Shown: piece by piece, positions 19,829 through 29,939 of the stretch
Layout: the number at the start of each line of letters is the position of its first letter
Numbering within the stretch: position 1 is the first letter of the stretch
Assembly: GCF_034087045.1 (NCBI RefSeq)
Contig: NZ_CP139247.1
Span: forward strand, 1,550,001-1,614,000
DNA from: Chitinophaga sancti
Lineage (GTDB): Bacteria; Bacteroidota; Bacteroidia; Chitinophagales; Chitinophagaceae
DNA: 64,000 nucleotides
Reading direction: 5' to 3'
The notes under the pieces: generated by a model
Seen by the model: the letters and a program-made list of their open reading frames with translations, nothing else
The model's database searches: none
Told to the model about the DNA's origin: nothing
Program-made: the position numbers and the translations under genes

Positions 19829-20128
19829 TTAATCTTTCTTGTCCCTGATTTCAGATGGTTTCAGGTATACTTTTTTACCCTTTTCATCTACATAGTATTT
19901 CTTGTCTTTTTTATCGATAAACACAGTTTGTCCGCCTGGACCTTCTTTGCCTTTATATGTTTTGTCAGTTACCTTGCTGGCGCCTTTTACAGCGATGGAA
20001 GCAGTCTTGTGCCCCACTTTTTTTGCAGTACTGTCTATACCCTGGGCCATAGTTACATGGCTACCAAGTAATGCTGCGGCAGTAATGGTCATAGCCACTA
20101 AACCTGCACGTATGGTTTTCAGTTTCAT
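19829..20128 (-). CDS. Small secreted hypothetical protein
   Basis: This is a 99-residue protein with a clear signal peptide (AGLVAMTITAAALLG, likely cleavage after TMAQ). The mature part is highly basic, of about 70 residues, with a Lys-rich KKDKKYYVDEKGKKVYLKP stretch that reads as a repeated tyrosine/lysine strand pattern. I do not recognise a family. It is a single gene that converges on the ABC-F gene through a shared terminator. Longer plus-strand frames in the same place are antisense shadows. Confidence 0.7.
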   Translation of the reverse strand: MKLKTIRAGLVAMTITAAALLGSHVTMAQGIDSTAKKVGHKTASIAVKGASKVTDKTYKGKEGPGGQTVFIDKKDKKYYVDEKGKKVYLKPSEIRDKKD

Positions 20129-20287
20129 AATATCAGATTTTTATACACCTTATAATCCAATTTTAGTGCCAGTACATGAGCAGATGAGCTGGGCTATAAT
20201 AGATTAGATTGGTAGTGACGGAAGCCTTTTCGTTGAATGATATATTTACAATACATTTGTTTTACATCATCAAAAAATAAAATCACT

Positions 20288-20578
20288 ATGGCTAAGTTAC
20301 CCAAGTTTATGATCGCTGATGATCCAGTGACGGATCCTGATAACGAATATATCTTTCATACAGAGCAGCCTCGTTTCTTCGCTAAACGTGTGGAAGAAGA
20401 TGAAGAAAGTGCATACATTGATATCGTTCACGAAATAGACAATGTAGAAGACTTCTTCAAGAACGATCCGGCTAAAAAAGAAGAATTACTGGATGAACTG
20501 GAAAGCTGGTATTATGCATACCTGGAATGGCTGGATGAAGATGAATTGGGTGATGAAGATGAAGACGACGAAGAATAG
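20288..20578 (+). CDS. Conserved hypothetical acidic protein
   Basis: This is a 96-residue cytoplasmic protein that begins MAKLPKFMIADDP and ends in an acidic tail of Asp/Glu (DEDELGDEDEDDEE region). The ATG at 20288 is used rather than an upstream ATG at 20237, because the added residues are hydrophobic and the MAKLPKF start follows a typical AT-rich leader. It contains an aromatic-rich helix, LESWYYAYLEWLDED. No function can be assigned. It is a single gene followed by a strong terminator. Confidence 0.75.
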   Translation: MAKLPKFMIADDPVTDPDNEYIFHTEQPRFFAKRVEEDEESAYIDIVHEIDNVEDFFKNDPAKKEELLDELESWYYAYLEWLDEDELGDEDEDDEE

Positions 20579-20597
20579 TCAGCAATAATTATTCAGT

Positions 20598-20636
20598 AAA
20601 AGAGCGTGTATCAAAAGTAAGATACACGCTCTTTTT
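20598..20636 (+). terminator. Rho-independent terminator
   Basis: A 13-base stem (agagcgtgtatc with gatacacgctct) and short aaaagtaa loop are followed by five Ts. It lies 19 bases after the acidic protein gene. Confidence 0.9.
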
Positions 20637-20774
20637 ATGCTGATACCTAATGGTGCAGGGTTGCTATGAAATGCTTAGGAATTTCATTTCTTTATGATAC
20701 TATTTAACTAGATAGTAAACAGGTTTTTCTATGCAAGGGAGTTACTTTTATGTATAGATAAAAGTTTTGAAACT

Positions 20775-21812
20775 ATGGAATACAGACAATTAGGAGGATC
20801 AGGATTAAGAGTACCCGTATTGAGTTTTGGGACAGCGACGTTTGGTGGTGGCAACGAGTTTTTTAAAGCATGGGGTAGCACGCAGGTAGAAGAAGCGCGT
20901 CGCCTGGTAGATATCTGTTTAGAAGCGGGTGTCAATTTTTTTGACACTGCCAATGTATATTCAGCAGGAACCTCTGAAGAGATCCTGGGCAAAGCCCTGA
21001 AAGGCCTGCGCGATCAGGTCCTGATTTCTACAAAATCCACTTTCCCGTTGGGTGAAGGGGTGAATGATTATGGTTCTTCCCGTTTTAATCTAATCAAGAG
21101 CGCTGAAGCGAGTTTGAAGAGACTGGGTACAGATTATATCGATGTGTATCACCTGCATGGCTTTGATGCCAATACGCCGGTAGAGGAAACGCTGAATGCC
21201 CTGAATACGCTGGTACAGAGTGGTAAGGTGCGTTACATAGCCTGCTCTAACTTCTCCGGCTGGCACCTGATGAAATCACTGTCAATATCTGAAAGATATG
21301 GCTGGTCTAAGTACATTGCACACCAGGCCTACTATTCACTGGTAAACAGGGATTTTGAGTGGGAACTGATGCCACTGGGTATCGACCAGAACGTGGGTAC
21401 CATCGTATGGAGCCCGCTGGCAGCTGGCAGATTAAGTGGTAAATACCGCCGTAACCAGCCTGCCCCTGCTGATTCAAGGGTAGCGCAGGGGGGTAGCCCC
21501 ATTCCGGCATCCGCCATCACTGACGAAGTGTTTTACAACATCATCGACGAGCTGGAAGCCATTGCAAAAGAAGTAGAGAAAACTGTGGCGCAGGTAGCCA
21601 TCAACTGGTTGCTGCAAAGACCGACTGTTTCCAATATCATCATTGGTGCAAGGAATGAAGAACAACTGAAACAGAATTTCGGAGCAGTAGGCTGGAACCT
21701 GACCGTAGATCAGGTAAAGCGGCTGGATAAAGTAAGCGAGGTACCACCTGTGTATCCTTACTGGCACCAGCGGGAGTTTCCAATGCTGAATGCAGCACCG
21801 AAATTGTACTAA
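20775..21812 (+). CDS. Aldo/keto reductase
   Basis: This is a 345-residue NADPH-dependent (beta/alpha)8 oxidoreductase. The N-terminus MEYRQLGGSGLRVPVLSFG, the active-site FFDTANVYSAGTSEE (Asp and Tyr of the tetrad), the HLHGFD segment and the cofactor site IIIGARNEEQLKQN are typical of the YghZ/Kv-beta-like branch. It most likely detoxifies or reduces small aldehydes or ketones. The gene stands alone between two terminators, and its role in the cell is not indicated by context. Confidence 0.88.
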   Translation: MEYRQLGGSGLRVPVLSFGTATFGGGNEFFKAWGSTQVEEARRLVDICLEAGVNFFDTANVYSAGTSEEILGKALKGLRDQVLISTKSTFPLGEGVNDYGSSRFNLIKSAEASLKRLGTDYIDVYHLHGFDANTPVEETLNALNTLVQSGKVRYIACSNFSGWHLMKSLSISERYGWSKYIAHQAYYSLVNRDFEWELMPLGIDQNVGTIVWSPLAAGRLSGKYRRNQPAPADSRVAQGGSPIPASAITDEVFYNIIDELEAIAKEVEKTVAQVAINWLLQRPTVSNIIIGARNEEQLKQNFGAVGWNLTVDQVKRLDKVSEVPPVYPYWHQREFPMLNAAPKLY

Positions 21813-21837
21813 GGCCGTTTTCTGATAACAGAAGATT

Positions 21838-21885
21838 GCAAAGCCCTTAGAAAAATGCTTCAACATTTTTCTAAGGGCTTTGCCC
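21838..21885 (+). terminator. Rho-independent terminator
   Basis: A long stem (gcaaagcccttagaaaaatg with its complement catttttctaagggctttgc, apart from a 6-base loop) ends the aldo/keto reductase gene. The T tract is short (cgtttt), so it could also act as a processing or stability hairpin. Confidence 0.8.
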
Positions 21886-21969
21886 GTTTTATAATAATGA
21901 CGAATGGTATTTCTTTGATGATAACCGGATTTTTGTATTTTTATTCGGTTACTAACATTATTTAATCGC

Positions 21970-22587
21970 ATGGGTGGGGCAGATACCAGTTTCAACCAAG
22001 ACAAGACGAGGACACATTTGGATACTGTCTTCTTCCAGCGCATCGCAGCAGGTGATCAGACTGCATTTGCAGTTTTGGTATCCCAATACTCTAAAGTTGT
22101 GTATAGCGTAGCATACAGGCTTACAAGGTCTGTTCCCCTTTCGGAAGAGATTGTGCAGGATGTATTTTTGAAGATCTGGCTGAAAAGGGCAATGCTTGTA
22201 GATGTCGTGAACTTTCCGGCTTTTCTGTATACTGTTTCAACAAATATAATTTATAGCACACTCCGGCAACAACAAAGGGATGTTTTAAGCATCCATGCAA
22301 CAGATATAGAAGCGCATCAACCTGCGGTGAATGCAACAGAAGACATCGTACAGGACCGGGAATATGCCGGCTTACTGGAGAAGGCTATCCGCCGGTTACC
22401 AGAGCGGCAGCAGCAAACCTATATACTTATTAAAAAAGAAGGGATGAAAAGAGATGCAGCCGCTGCAGCTATGAACATCTCTCCGGAAACAGTGAAATCT
22501 AACCTGGAACAGGCAATGAAGAACATCCGGGCATTTTGCCTGGCTAACCTGGACATTCTGATGATTATAATCTGGCTGATCCTGTAA
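21970..22587 (+). CDS. ECF-type RNA polymerase sigma factor
   Basis: This is a 205-residue FecI-like sigma factor. Region 2 (about residues 20-90) includes DQTAFAVLVSQYSKVVYSVA and EEIVQDVFLKIW. Region 4 (about 135-190) includes RLPERQQQTYILIKKEGM and an HTH with ISPETVKSNLEQAMKNI. A short hydrophobic tail (ILMIIIWLIL) ends the protein, as in many Bacteroidota FecI homologues. With the adjacent FecR anti-sigma and SusC receptor it should form a cell-surface signalling circuit that switches on the uptake genes downstream. Confidence 0.92.
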   Translation: MGGADTSFNQDKTRTHLDTVFFQRIAAGDQTAFAVLVSQYSKVVYSVAYRLTRSVPLSEEIVQDVFLKIWLKRAMLVDVVNFPAFLYTVSTNIIYSTLRQQQRDVLSIHATDIEAHQPAVNATEDIVQDREYAGLLEKAIRRLPERQQQTYILIKKEGMKRDAAAAAMNISPETVKSNLEQAMKNIRAFCLANLDILMIIIWLIL

Positions 22588-22642
22588 AATTTTTTTCTTA
22601 AGTCATACCCCCAAACCTATTTTTAAAGCGTCATTATTAATA

Positions 22643-23809
22643 ATGGATTCATTTAACCGCCTGGAAGAATTATTTCAAAGATGCATGAGTGAGCAAGCTA
22701 CGAAAGAAGAAGTAGAAGAACTCACCGACCTGTTGCGACTACCTGAAAATGAGGAGAAAGCCAGGCAGTTAATAGAGCATGCTCACCTGACAGTGCCAGA
22801 AATGGAGTTGCCAATGAGCACTATTGCATCCATTACAACTGCCATATTCCAGGCTGAAGAAAAGCAACAGCTGTTAGTGGTAAAGAAAAGTAATTTGCGC
22901 TGGATACGGCATGCTGCTGCGATTATTCTGCTACTGGCAGTAGGAGGAGGGTATGTATGGCGGTCATTCTACAAGTCTAAACAGGCGGTCTTGACGCAAC
23001 AGGTAGATGATATCATGCCCGGCGGAGATAAGGCAATCCTGACATTGGCAGATGGCTCTACTATCGCATTGGATAGTATGGGAAACCAGCAGATTGCAAA
23101 ACAAGGCGGAACTTCTATTTTAAAAGTAGCAGGTGGCACATTAGCCTATAATCCTGAGGGCAATAGCAATGAAGTTTTATATAATAAAATCAGCACGCCA
23201 CGTGGAGGTCAGTTCCAGATAACATTGCCGGATGGGTCACAGGTATGGCTCAATGCCCTATCGTCACTCCGCTTTCCGACAGCGTTTAACTCGGACAACA
23301 GAACAGTGGAACTAACCGGTGAAGCCTATTTTGATGTACAGCAAAATGTAGCCAAACCATTCATAGTAAAGGTTGCAGACATGAAAATAGAAGTACTGGG
23401 CACAAGTTTCAATGTGATGGCCTATCCAGATGAAACGAGCGTTCAGACAACTTTAATGACTGGCGCAGTAAAAGTCTCAGCCACAGGACAAACCAGATTA
23501 TTACAGCCTGGACAACAAACACAATTACAAAAAGATGGCAAGCTTGATGTGATATCCACCACAGACACTGAGAGCGTAATTGCATGGAAAAACGGTTATT
23601 TTAAATTCAACCAGGCAGATTTGCCAGATGTTATGAGACAATTGGCCCGTTGGTATGATATCGACGTCAATTTTGAAGGTCCTATACCTGATTTTCGATT
23701 CGTAGGTGAACTTAAGAAGGGAGCTAGTTTATCGACCAATTTAAAAATCCTGAGTTATAGTCAGGTAAATTTTAAAATTGAAAGAAATACGCTAACAATT
23801 ACTCCGTAG
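22643..23809 (+). CDS. FecR-family anti-sigma factor
   Basis: This is a 388-residue single-pass inner-membrane regulator. Residues 1-85 are the cytoplasmic sigma-binding part, one transmembrane helix lies near 93-110 (AAAIILLLAVGGGYVW), and the periplasmic FecR domain follows (about 125-300, with the TPRGGQFQITLPDGSQVWLN motif). A C-terminal DUF4974-like domain starts around 320. It transmits receptor occupancy from the STN domain of the neighbouring SusC protein to the sigma factor. It lies 55 bases after the sigma gene, probably in one transcript. Confidence 0.93.
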   Translation: MDSFNRLEELFQRCMSEQATKEEVEELTDLLRLPENEEKARQLIEHAHLTVPEMELPMSTIASITTAIFQAEEKQQLLVVKKSNLRWIRHAAAIILLLAVGGGYVWRSFYKSKQAVLTQQVDDIMPGGDKAILTLADGSTIALDSMGNQQIAKQGGTSILKVAGGTLAYNPEGNSNEVLYNKISTPRGGQFQITLPDGSQVWLNALSSLRFPTAFNSDNRTVELTGEAYFDVQQNVAKPFIVKVADMKIEVLGTSFNVMAYPDETSVQTTLMTGAVKVSATGQTRLLQPGQQTQLQKDGKLDVISTTDTESVIAWKNGYFKFNQADLPDVMRQLARWYDIDVNFEGPIPDFRFVGELKKGASLSTNLKILSYSQVNFKIERNTLTITP

Positions 23810-24017
23810 CGGTCTATATCTATTAAATATCAAACCAAAAACTAAATCATTATGAGCAGTAATCAAATGAAGAATTAACTTATTATCTAAACTCTTGTAA
23901 GCTTACTATTTAGTGAGCCGGGATTGCTACAACAATCCCGGCAGGTAGTCCTGGTTTGGCTATATGCATATAGCCTTAATGTATCGTCATTTTTCTTAAC
24001 CAAAACCGACTCAAGGT

Positions 24018-27000
24018 ATGAATTTATCCATGCACGGCAAAGCCTGGCCTGGCAGCCGTTTTATGTCTTCCGAAATCTTAAAAATTATGCGCCTTGCTAT
24101 TTATCTGATATTGGCCAGTTGCCTGCAGATTCATGCAAAAGGGTTTTCTCAGAAGGTTACTTTTTCCGGCAGGAATGTATCATTAACACATGTGTTGAAC
24201 ACTATTAAAGAACAAACAGGTTACCTCTTCTGGTACGATGCCCGTTTAATTGAAAATGCACATCTTGTGAATGTCTCCTTGAAGGATGCCTCCATTGATG
24301 AGGCAATGTATGTCTGTTTGAAAGATCAGCCAATTACTTACAAAATTGAGGACAATACAATTGTATTAAGTCCTAAAAAAATAATTGATCCCGTTATACT
24401 ATTCCGGCAGGTAATCACAGGTATCGTAAAGGATGAAAAAGGTACGCCTTTACCAGGTGTATCTGTACGTGTAAAAGGTGCACAAAAAGGAACTTCAACC
24501 AAACCTGATGGTAGCTTTGAGCTGGATGCACCAGCTGGAGCTACCCTCGTATTTTCTTTTGTTGGTATGGAGCAGAAGGAGGTGGTCGCAAATTCAGGCG
24601 TACCGCTCAAGATAGTGCTGGTGTCCAAAACAGGTGCCCTGAATGAAGTAGTTGTAACCGGGTTTGGTGACCGTAACAAAGGTGAACTGGGTTATAGTGC
24701 AGTAACCGTATCTGGTTTGGATGTGCAGAAAGCAACTCCCATCAACCCGATCGCAGCGCTGCAGGGTATGGTGCCCGGGTTACAGGTACAATCAGGTACC
24801 GGTGGCCCCCAGGGTACTACACGTTTCCTGATCAGGGGAAGTGCTTCTCTTGACCCTTATGGCAACCAGCCACTGGTAGTAGTGGATGACATTATCATGG
24901 ACCAGGATGTAATTATGCCTAACAAAGGCAGTGATCAGGATATGGGTAACATACTGAAAGACATCAACCCGGACGATATTGAATCTATCACCGTACTGAA
25001 AGGTGGTGCTGTTACCGCACTGTATGGTAGCCGTGCTTCCAATGGCGTGATTCTCATCAAAACAAAAAAAGGGTTTAAGCAAAAAGGTCTGGGCGTGAAT
25101 GTGAGTGCTGATATCTATGCGAGCACACCCTATAAAACCGTAGATTTCCAGGATAAATTCGGGTCAGGTTATGGCCTGAGTGACTTCGTTACTGACGCTG
25201 ATGGCAATCTGAATGTGAATCCTAATACTTATGGTTACAATTTTGGTCCTGAAATGACAGGCCAGACTGTAATTGATATCACCGGTAAAACCATTAAAAA
25301 TAATCCACGTCCTCATAATATTCTGGATGCATTTCGCACCGGTATAACCAGGAACTTTAACGTAGGATTATCAAATGGTAGTGAACTCGGTACGTATAGA
25401 GTATCTTATTCCAATCTGCATTCAGAAGGTGTGACACCCAACAATGATTTGAAAAGAAATAACCTCACCTTCCGGGGTACTACCAAGATTGCCAATGTAC
25501 TGACAGTAGATGCAAACATGACTTATGTACAGAGCACTGCCCTGAACCCTGCTAACACGGGTAGCACCTATGGTACTATGAAGAACTTTGTATATGGCGG
25601 TACACGTAACTACGATACGAAGTACTGGATGAATAACTATATTGATAAAACGAACGGTGGTGTAAATAACAATGACGTAAGTGGATTGACATGGTATGTA
25701 TGGTATCCTATTTACCAGAACAGAATGACGCAGGTAGAAAATAACTTCAGGGGAAGCCTGAATCTGAAAGCAGATTTAGCCAGCCATCTGAGATGGGAGG
25801 CCCTTGCAAATGTGAACTACATTGGTACTGAATATGATAATAAAGTAAGAGGTAAAGATGAAGGCTTCGGCAATCCAGGATATTCTACCAGCAGTACCAA
25901 CAAGAGAGTAGAGCGTTACATGTCTAATCTGACTTATACCAATGACCTGACATCCTCTCTGAGCCTGGTCGCACAGGCTGGTGGTGAAATAGATAGAGGT
26001 ATTCAGAAATATATGTATGCTGAAATGAATGGTTATATCCTGCCTGATATCTATCGCCTTTCCAACTCTTCAGGCACACCAAATGTTACGGAAGGTGCAC
26101 CTAACCAATATCAGACCAGCTCTGCATTTGCACAGGCTACACTCGGCTATAAACAATATCTTTACTTAAACCTCTACGGCAGGAATGACTGGAATTCAAC
26201 ACTGGTTTACAATGATGGCCATGGTAACTATTCCTACTTCTATCCTGGTGCTGATATCTCCTGGATCTTCACAGATATGTTCAAGCTGCCGGCAGCATTC
26301 GATTATGGAAAGTTTCGTGTGTCTTATGCAAGCGTAGGTGGAGGTACATCTAACTATAAAGCGAATACCGGTGCTTATTCTGCTAATACACCCTATGTAA
26401 ATGCAGTAGGTGATAACGTGGCAAACTATAGTTATTCTTCCAATACATTGCCTAACCAGACATTATTACCTACCCGCTCTAACAAGTTTGAAACAGGCCT
26501 TGAACTGAAACTTTTCAAAAACAGACTGGGTGCTGATATTACTTTTTACAACCAGGACAGCAAAGCACAGATCATTAGTTTCTCTGCCCCTGTTGAATCA
26601 GGTGTAAACGCTACCCTGATCAATGGTGGAAAGGTACGTAACCGTGGATGGGAAGTACGAATTAATGCTACACCTGTTAAGACAAAGAATTTCTCATGGG
26701 ATACCTACTTTAACTATACCCGCAACAGAAATAAAGTATTGACCTTGCCATATGGATTAGACTATGTAACACTGGGTAGCGGAGATGGATTCTCTGTGAT
26801 AGCTAAAAAAGGTGGCGACTATGGTACCATCATCGCTAACTATGGATATGCACTGTACAACAGCCCTGATGGGAAACATAGTGAAAACAATGGGAAACAT
26901 GTAATTACTACTTCCGGTGCTAAGAGTTCTTCTTACTATGTAAGAGCACAAAACTATGCTGATGGCACCTCCAAAAGCCCGGCAGTAGGTAATATCACCC

Positions 27001-27647
27001 CTGATTTCCTGGGTAACTGGCGCAATAACTTTAACTACAAAAACTGGCAGTTAGGTTTTGTACTTGACAGCAAGTTCGGTGGTAAGGTATATTCCTTTAC
27101 ACACGATCTGGGTAGCTGGCTGGGTAGTATGAAGAGCACTATTCCCAACAGAAATGCTAAACTGGGTGGTTTAAAATATACCAACTCGTCTGGTGTGGAT
27201 CAGGAGAATGGTATGATCATCGATGGTGTGTACAAAGATGGTACTGTGATCACCGGCCTGGATGGTAACTCACATGACATCTCCGGAATGACGATGAAAG
27301 ACGTATATGCCAATGGATGGATCAATCCAACAAGTGCTTTCGCCTATTATCAGAACACGCATAGCTGGGGGAATGGTATCCGTGAATCTTCAATGTTTAC
27401 TTCTTCCTGGGTATCTCTGCAGCAGGTAAGTCTTACTTACGATATGCCGGCTAAGGTAGCCAGTAAGTTTAAAATGAATGGAATGCGTCTTTCCATTATT
27501 GGCAACAACCTGATGTACCTGTATAACAGTGCCAAAGACCATATCAATCCGGACAACCTGAACAGCAGCGGATCTGATGCATTCCAGGAAGTATCTGCTA
27601 TGCCTTATATCCGAAATATAGGTTTTCAGATCTGGGGTAGCTTCTAA
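24018..27647 (+). CDS. SusC/RagA-family TonB-dependent receptor with STN signalling domain
   Basis: This is a 1209-residue outer-membrane importer. After a signal segment (MRLAIYLILASCLQIHAKG) comes an STN/secretin-like domain (about 40-115), then a carboxypeptidase-regulatory-like domain (about 133-215, GIVKDEKGTPLPGVSVRVKG). Next is the SusC signature and plug (ITVLKGGAVTALYGSRASNG), then a long beta barrel. The STN domain marks it as a transducer for the FecR protein. The first ATG at 24018 gives 23 extra residues before the hydrophobic segment, so an internal start at MRLAIY is also possible. The substrate is not indicated by a nearby hydrolase. Confidence 0.93.
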   Translation: MNLSMHGKAWPGSRFMSSEILKIMRLAIYLILASCLQIHAKGFSQKVTFSGRNVSLTHVLNTIKEQTGYLFWYDARLIENAHLVNVSLKDASIDEAMYVCLKDQPITYKIEDNTIVLSPKKIIDPVILFRQVITGIVKDEKGTPLPGVSVRVKGAQKGTSTKPDGSFELDAPAGATLVFSFVGMEQKEVVANSGVPLKIVLVSKTGALNEVVVTGFGDRNKGELGYSAVTVSGLDVQKATPINPIAALQGMVPGLQVQSGTGGPQGTTRFLIRGSASLDPYGNQPLVVVDDIIMDQDVIMPNKGSDQDMGNILKDINPDDIESITVLKGGAVTALYGSRASNGVILIKTKKGFKQKGLGVNVSADIYASTPYKTVDFQDKFGSGYGLSDFVTDADGNLNVNPNTYGYNFGPEMTGQTVIDITGKTIKNNPRPHNILDAFRTGITRNFNVGLSNGSELGTYRVSYSNLHSEGVTPNNDLKRNNLTFRGTTKIANVLTVDANMTYVQSTALNPANTGSTYGTMKNFVYGGTRNYDTKYWMNNYIDKTNGGVNNNDVSGLTWYVWYPIYQNRMTQVENNFRGSLNLKADLASHLRWEALANVNYIGTEYDNKVRGKDEGFGNPGYSTSSTNKRVERYMSNLTYTNDLTSSLSLVAQAGGEIDRGIQKYMYAEMNGYILPDIYRLSNSSGTPNVTEGAPNQYQTSSAFAQATLGYKQYLYLNLYGRNDWNSTLVYNDGHGNYSYFYPGADISWIFTDMFKLPAAFDYGKFRVSYASVGGGTSNYKANTGAYSANTPYVNAVGDNVANYSYSSNTLPNQTLLPTRSNKFETGLELKLFKNRLGADITFYNQDSKAQIISFSAPVESGVNATLINGGKVRNRGWEVRINATPVKTKNFSWDTYFNYTRNRNKVLTLPYGLDYVTLGSGDGFSVIAKKGGDYGTIIANYGYALYNSPDGKHSENNGKHVITTSGAKSSSYYVRAQNYADGTSKSPAVGNITPDFLGNWRNNFNYKNWQLGFVLDSKFGGKVYSFTHDLGSWLGSMKSTIPNRNAKLGGLKYTNSSGVDQENGMIIDGVYKDGTVITGLDGNSHDISGMTMKDVYANGWINPTSAFAYYQNTHSWGNGIRESSMFTSSWVSLQQVSLTYDMPAKVASKFKMNGMRLSIIGNNLMYLYNSAKDHINPDNLNSSGSDAFQEVSAMPYIRNIGFQIWGSF

Positions 27648-27670
27648 TTTTAAAAGTAAACTTGTTAAAG

Positions 27671-29362
27671 ATGAACATGACGAATAAACTAAAATATATA
27701 TTCCTGTTGCTGCTTGTACCGGCTTTGTATATCGGATGCAGCCGCGAAAAGTTTGCAGAAATGAATACTGATCCGGATGATCTGTTAAGTATAAATCCAG
27801 AGACAGAATTTACTTCTGCTTTATTAGCCATCAATAATAGTAGTTTCGAGTATTATTACGATCATAACAGGGCAATGTACTACTGGACACAGTCCTTTGT
27901 AACATTAAATGGAGCCTCTTCTACAGTATATGATGGTTCTGGTAACCTGAATCAGCGGTATAGCAATTTTTATAATAATGTAGGAAATCAGCTGGTGGAT
28001 GTGCAAAAACTGATCGAAAAAATGACAGGTGAGCAGCGTGAGAAGTATACCTATCTGCATGCCATAACCTACATTCCGCTGGCTTATTATGCAGCTTATG
28101 TATCTGATGTACAGGGTAGCATTGCATACTCCCAGGCATTCCAGGCAAGGTATACCGGGTTACTCACACCTGCTTATGATACACAGGAGGAATTGTTTTC
28201 TAACCTGCAGGTAAAACTGGATAGTGTTGTGCAGGTATTAAAATCCACTCCTTCTGTTGAGCAGGTAAATCTGGGTACGGCTGATGTGGTATATGGTGGT
28301 GATGAAAAGAAATGGATCAGAGCGGCAAACAGCTTGCGTTTAAGATTAGCCATGCGCCTTTTAAACAGGGATGCTGATAAAATGAAGACCCTGGTGGCTG
28401 ATATCCTTTCAGATGATGGGGGATTGATCAGCTCTAATGAAGAGAACTGGCAGTTTGTAGGGGGTATTAACTTCGCATCTGGTGGCAATTACAACCCTCA
28501 AAGTAATGGAGATGTATCTGGTTCTAAAAACCTGATTGATTTTATGTCTGCTACATCAGATCCTCGTATCAGGATTTTCTTCCAGAAATCTGATTTTACA
28601 AAAGATAAATTTGATTCTGCAAAGGCCCAGGGTAAACTGCCTGCTACATTGACATGGGATGGACAGCTGTATAGAGGGCAGTTTGCAAATCCATCTGCTT
28701 CTTCAGTATCTGCTTACAGCTATTATTTTTCAGACATTTCTTATAGCTATAAAGGCGTAACCACCGCAGATAGATGGGTGTCTAATGTCCAGGATAGATT
28801 ATTTTACAATCCTGAAACCAAGGCGCATATTACATTCCCTGTTGTTACTTATGCTGATGTTTGCTTTATGCGCGCAGAGCTGGCGGTAAGAGGGATCACC
28901 AGTGAAGATGCGTCAAGCCTGTATACTGCAGGTATAGAAGCGTCTATCAAGGCGTATGATGAAATGGGGAGTAATGCTTCCCTGAGCGACTATACTACCC
29001 TGAGTGCTACTGAGATTGCAACATATCTTTCTCAAACTGGCGTGGCATATGATGCTGCCAATGCATTGGAACAAATCTGCATTCAGGAATATCTGAACTG
29101 TTTCAAAAATCAGAACGAAGCATGGGCAACCATCAAACGTACTGGTTATCCTTCTATGACAAGCAGTATACTTAATAGAGAGACTGTAGTAGTAGATGGT
29201 GATACGAAGACAATGCCAAGACGCTTTATTGTTAGTTATCCTTCAATATCTGATCTGAACTATACTAACAGGTTAAATGCAATCGAGGAGATGACGAAAG
29301 ATGCTGGTTTCAGTACACCAGATGACATTACAGGTCGGGTATGGTGGGATACTGCTAATTAA
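27671..29362 (+). CDS. SusD/RagB-family surface lipoprotein
   Basis: This is a 563-residue nutrient-binding lipoprotein partner of the SusC protein. The lipobox is LYIGC near residue 23, so the Cys is lipidated and the protein faces the cell surface. The body resembles the SusD-like 2 group (F-A-E-M-N-T-D-P start, WIRAANSLRLRLAMRL helix, C-terminal WATIKRTGYPS region). The ATG at 27671 is used; a TTG at 27662 would add only three residues. It is followed by a strong terminator. Confidence 0.92.
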   Translation: MNMTNKLKYIFLLLLVPALYIGCSREKFAEMNTDPDDLLSINPETEFTSALLAINNSSFEYYYDHNRAMYYWTQSFVTLNGASSTVYDGSGNLNQRYSNFYNNVGNQLVDVQKLIEKMTGEQREKYTYLHAITYIPLAYYAAYVSDVQGSIAYSQAFQARYTGLLTPAYDTQEELFSNLQVKLDSVVQVLKSTPSVEQVNLGTADVVYGGDEKKWIRAANSLRLRLAMRLLNRDADKMKTLVADILSDDGGLISSNEENWQFVGGINFASGGNYNPQSNGDVSGSKNLIDFMSATSDPRIRIFFQKSDFTKDKFDSAKAQGKLPATLTWDGQLYRGQFANPSASSVSAYSYYFSDISYSYKGVTTADRWVSNVQDRLFYNPETKAHITFPVVTYADVCFMRAELAVRGITSEDASSLYTAGIEASIKAYDEMGSNASLSDYTTLSATEIATYLSQTGVAYDAANALEQICIQEYLNCFKNQNEAWATIKRTGYPSMTSSILNRETVVVDGDTKTMPRRFIVSYPSISDLNYTNRLNAIEEMTKDAGFSTPDDITGRVWWDTAN

Positions 29363-29370
29363 TAATGCTA

Positions 29371-29403
29371 CCGGTGGCTACATTCATAGCCACCGGTTTT
29401 TTT
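29371..29403 (+). terminator. Rho-independent terminator after susD-like gene
   Basis: A ten-base stem (ccggtggcta with tagccaccgg) and 6-base loop are followed by seven Ts. It separates the SusCD pair from the redoxin gene only 15 bases later, so it may act as an attenuator if the genes are co-transcribed. Confidence 0.9.
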
Positions 29404-29417
29404 AAATTAAGTGATGT

Positions 29418-29939
29418 ATGAGGGTGTTAGTTTTCCTTTTATTGATCTGTAATTTTGCAGTAGCGCAGCGTGTGCAGCAATTTCTAAAACAGGTACATAC
29501 ACCTATGGTGGCCATTGTATGGCTATCGCCAGAATGCCCGTTGTGCAGGAATTATACTAAACCATTGAATGAACTGAGCCGGAAATATGCCAACACAGTT
29601 ACTGTGGTCGGCGTCTTTCCAGGCCATTGGTATACCCAAAAGGATTACACTGCATTTCAAAAGAAATATAAGGTCTTTTTTCCATTGTTAACCGATAGAA
29701 AAAACAAATTGGGTAAGCATCTGCATGCATCTGTAACACCGGAAGTATGTCTCCTGAATAAAAAGGGGAAAGTGTTGTATCAGGGAGCAATTGACAACTG
29801 GGCAACTGGTTTGGGACAAACAAAAACCAGCACTGCAACAGAACATTACCTTGAAGATGCAATTACAAATACTATTGCCGGGAAAACCGTATATCCAACG
29901 GTTACCAAACCAGTGGGATGTTTTATTAATGATAAATGA
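29418..29939 (+). CDS. Periplasmic thioredoxin-fold (redoxin/AhpC-TSA) protein
   Basis: This is a 173-residue protein with a signal peptide (MRVLVFLLLICNFAVAQ) and a thioredoxin fold. The redox motif is SPECPLCRNY (Cys40-x2-Cys43), followed by a K-Y-A-N-T-V-T-V-V-G-V strand, and VTPEVCLLNKKGKVLYQGAIDN gives the cis-Pro region. Such C-P-x-C redoxins accompany copper or cytochrome c maturation. The stop overlaps the start of the cytochrome/monooxygenase-like gene, so the two probably function together. The exact substrate is not known. Confidence 0.75.
   Translation: MRVLVFLLLICNFAVAQRVQQFLKQVHTPMVAIVWLSPECPLCRNYTKPLNELSRKYANTVTVVGVFPGHWYTQKDYTAFQKKYKVFFPLLTDRKNKLGKHLHASVTPEVCLLNKKGKVLYQGAIDNWATGLGQTKTSTATEHYLEDAITNTIAGKTVYPTVTKPVGCFINDK

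Noticed and set aside
19814..20207. Plus-strand frames opposite the small secreted protein
   Set aside because: They are antisense to a gene with a clear signal peptide and shared terminator.
23924..24208. 94-codon frame at the start of the SusC-like gene
   Set aside because: Out-of-frame overlap with the STN domain of the SusC-like protein, and no family features.
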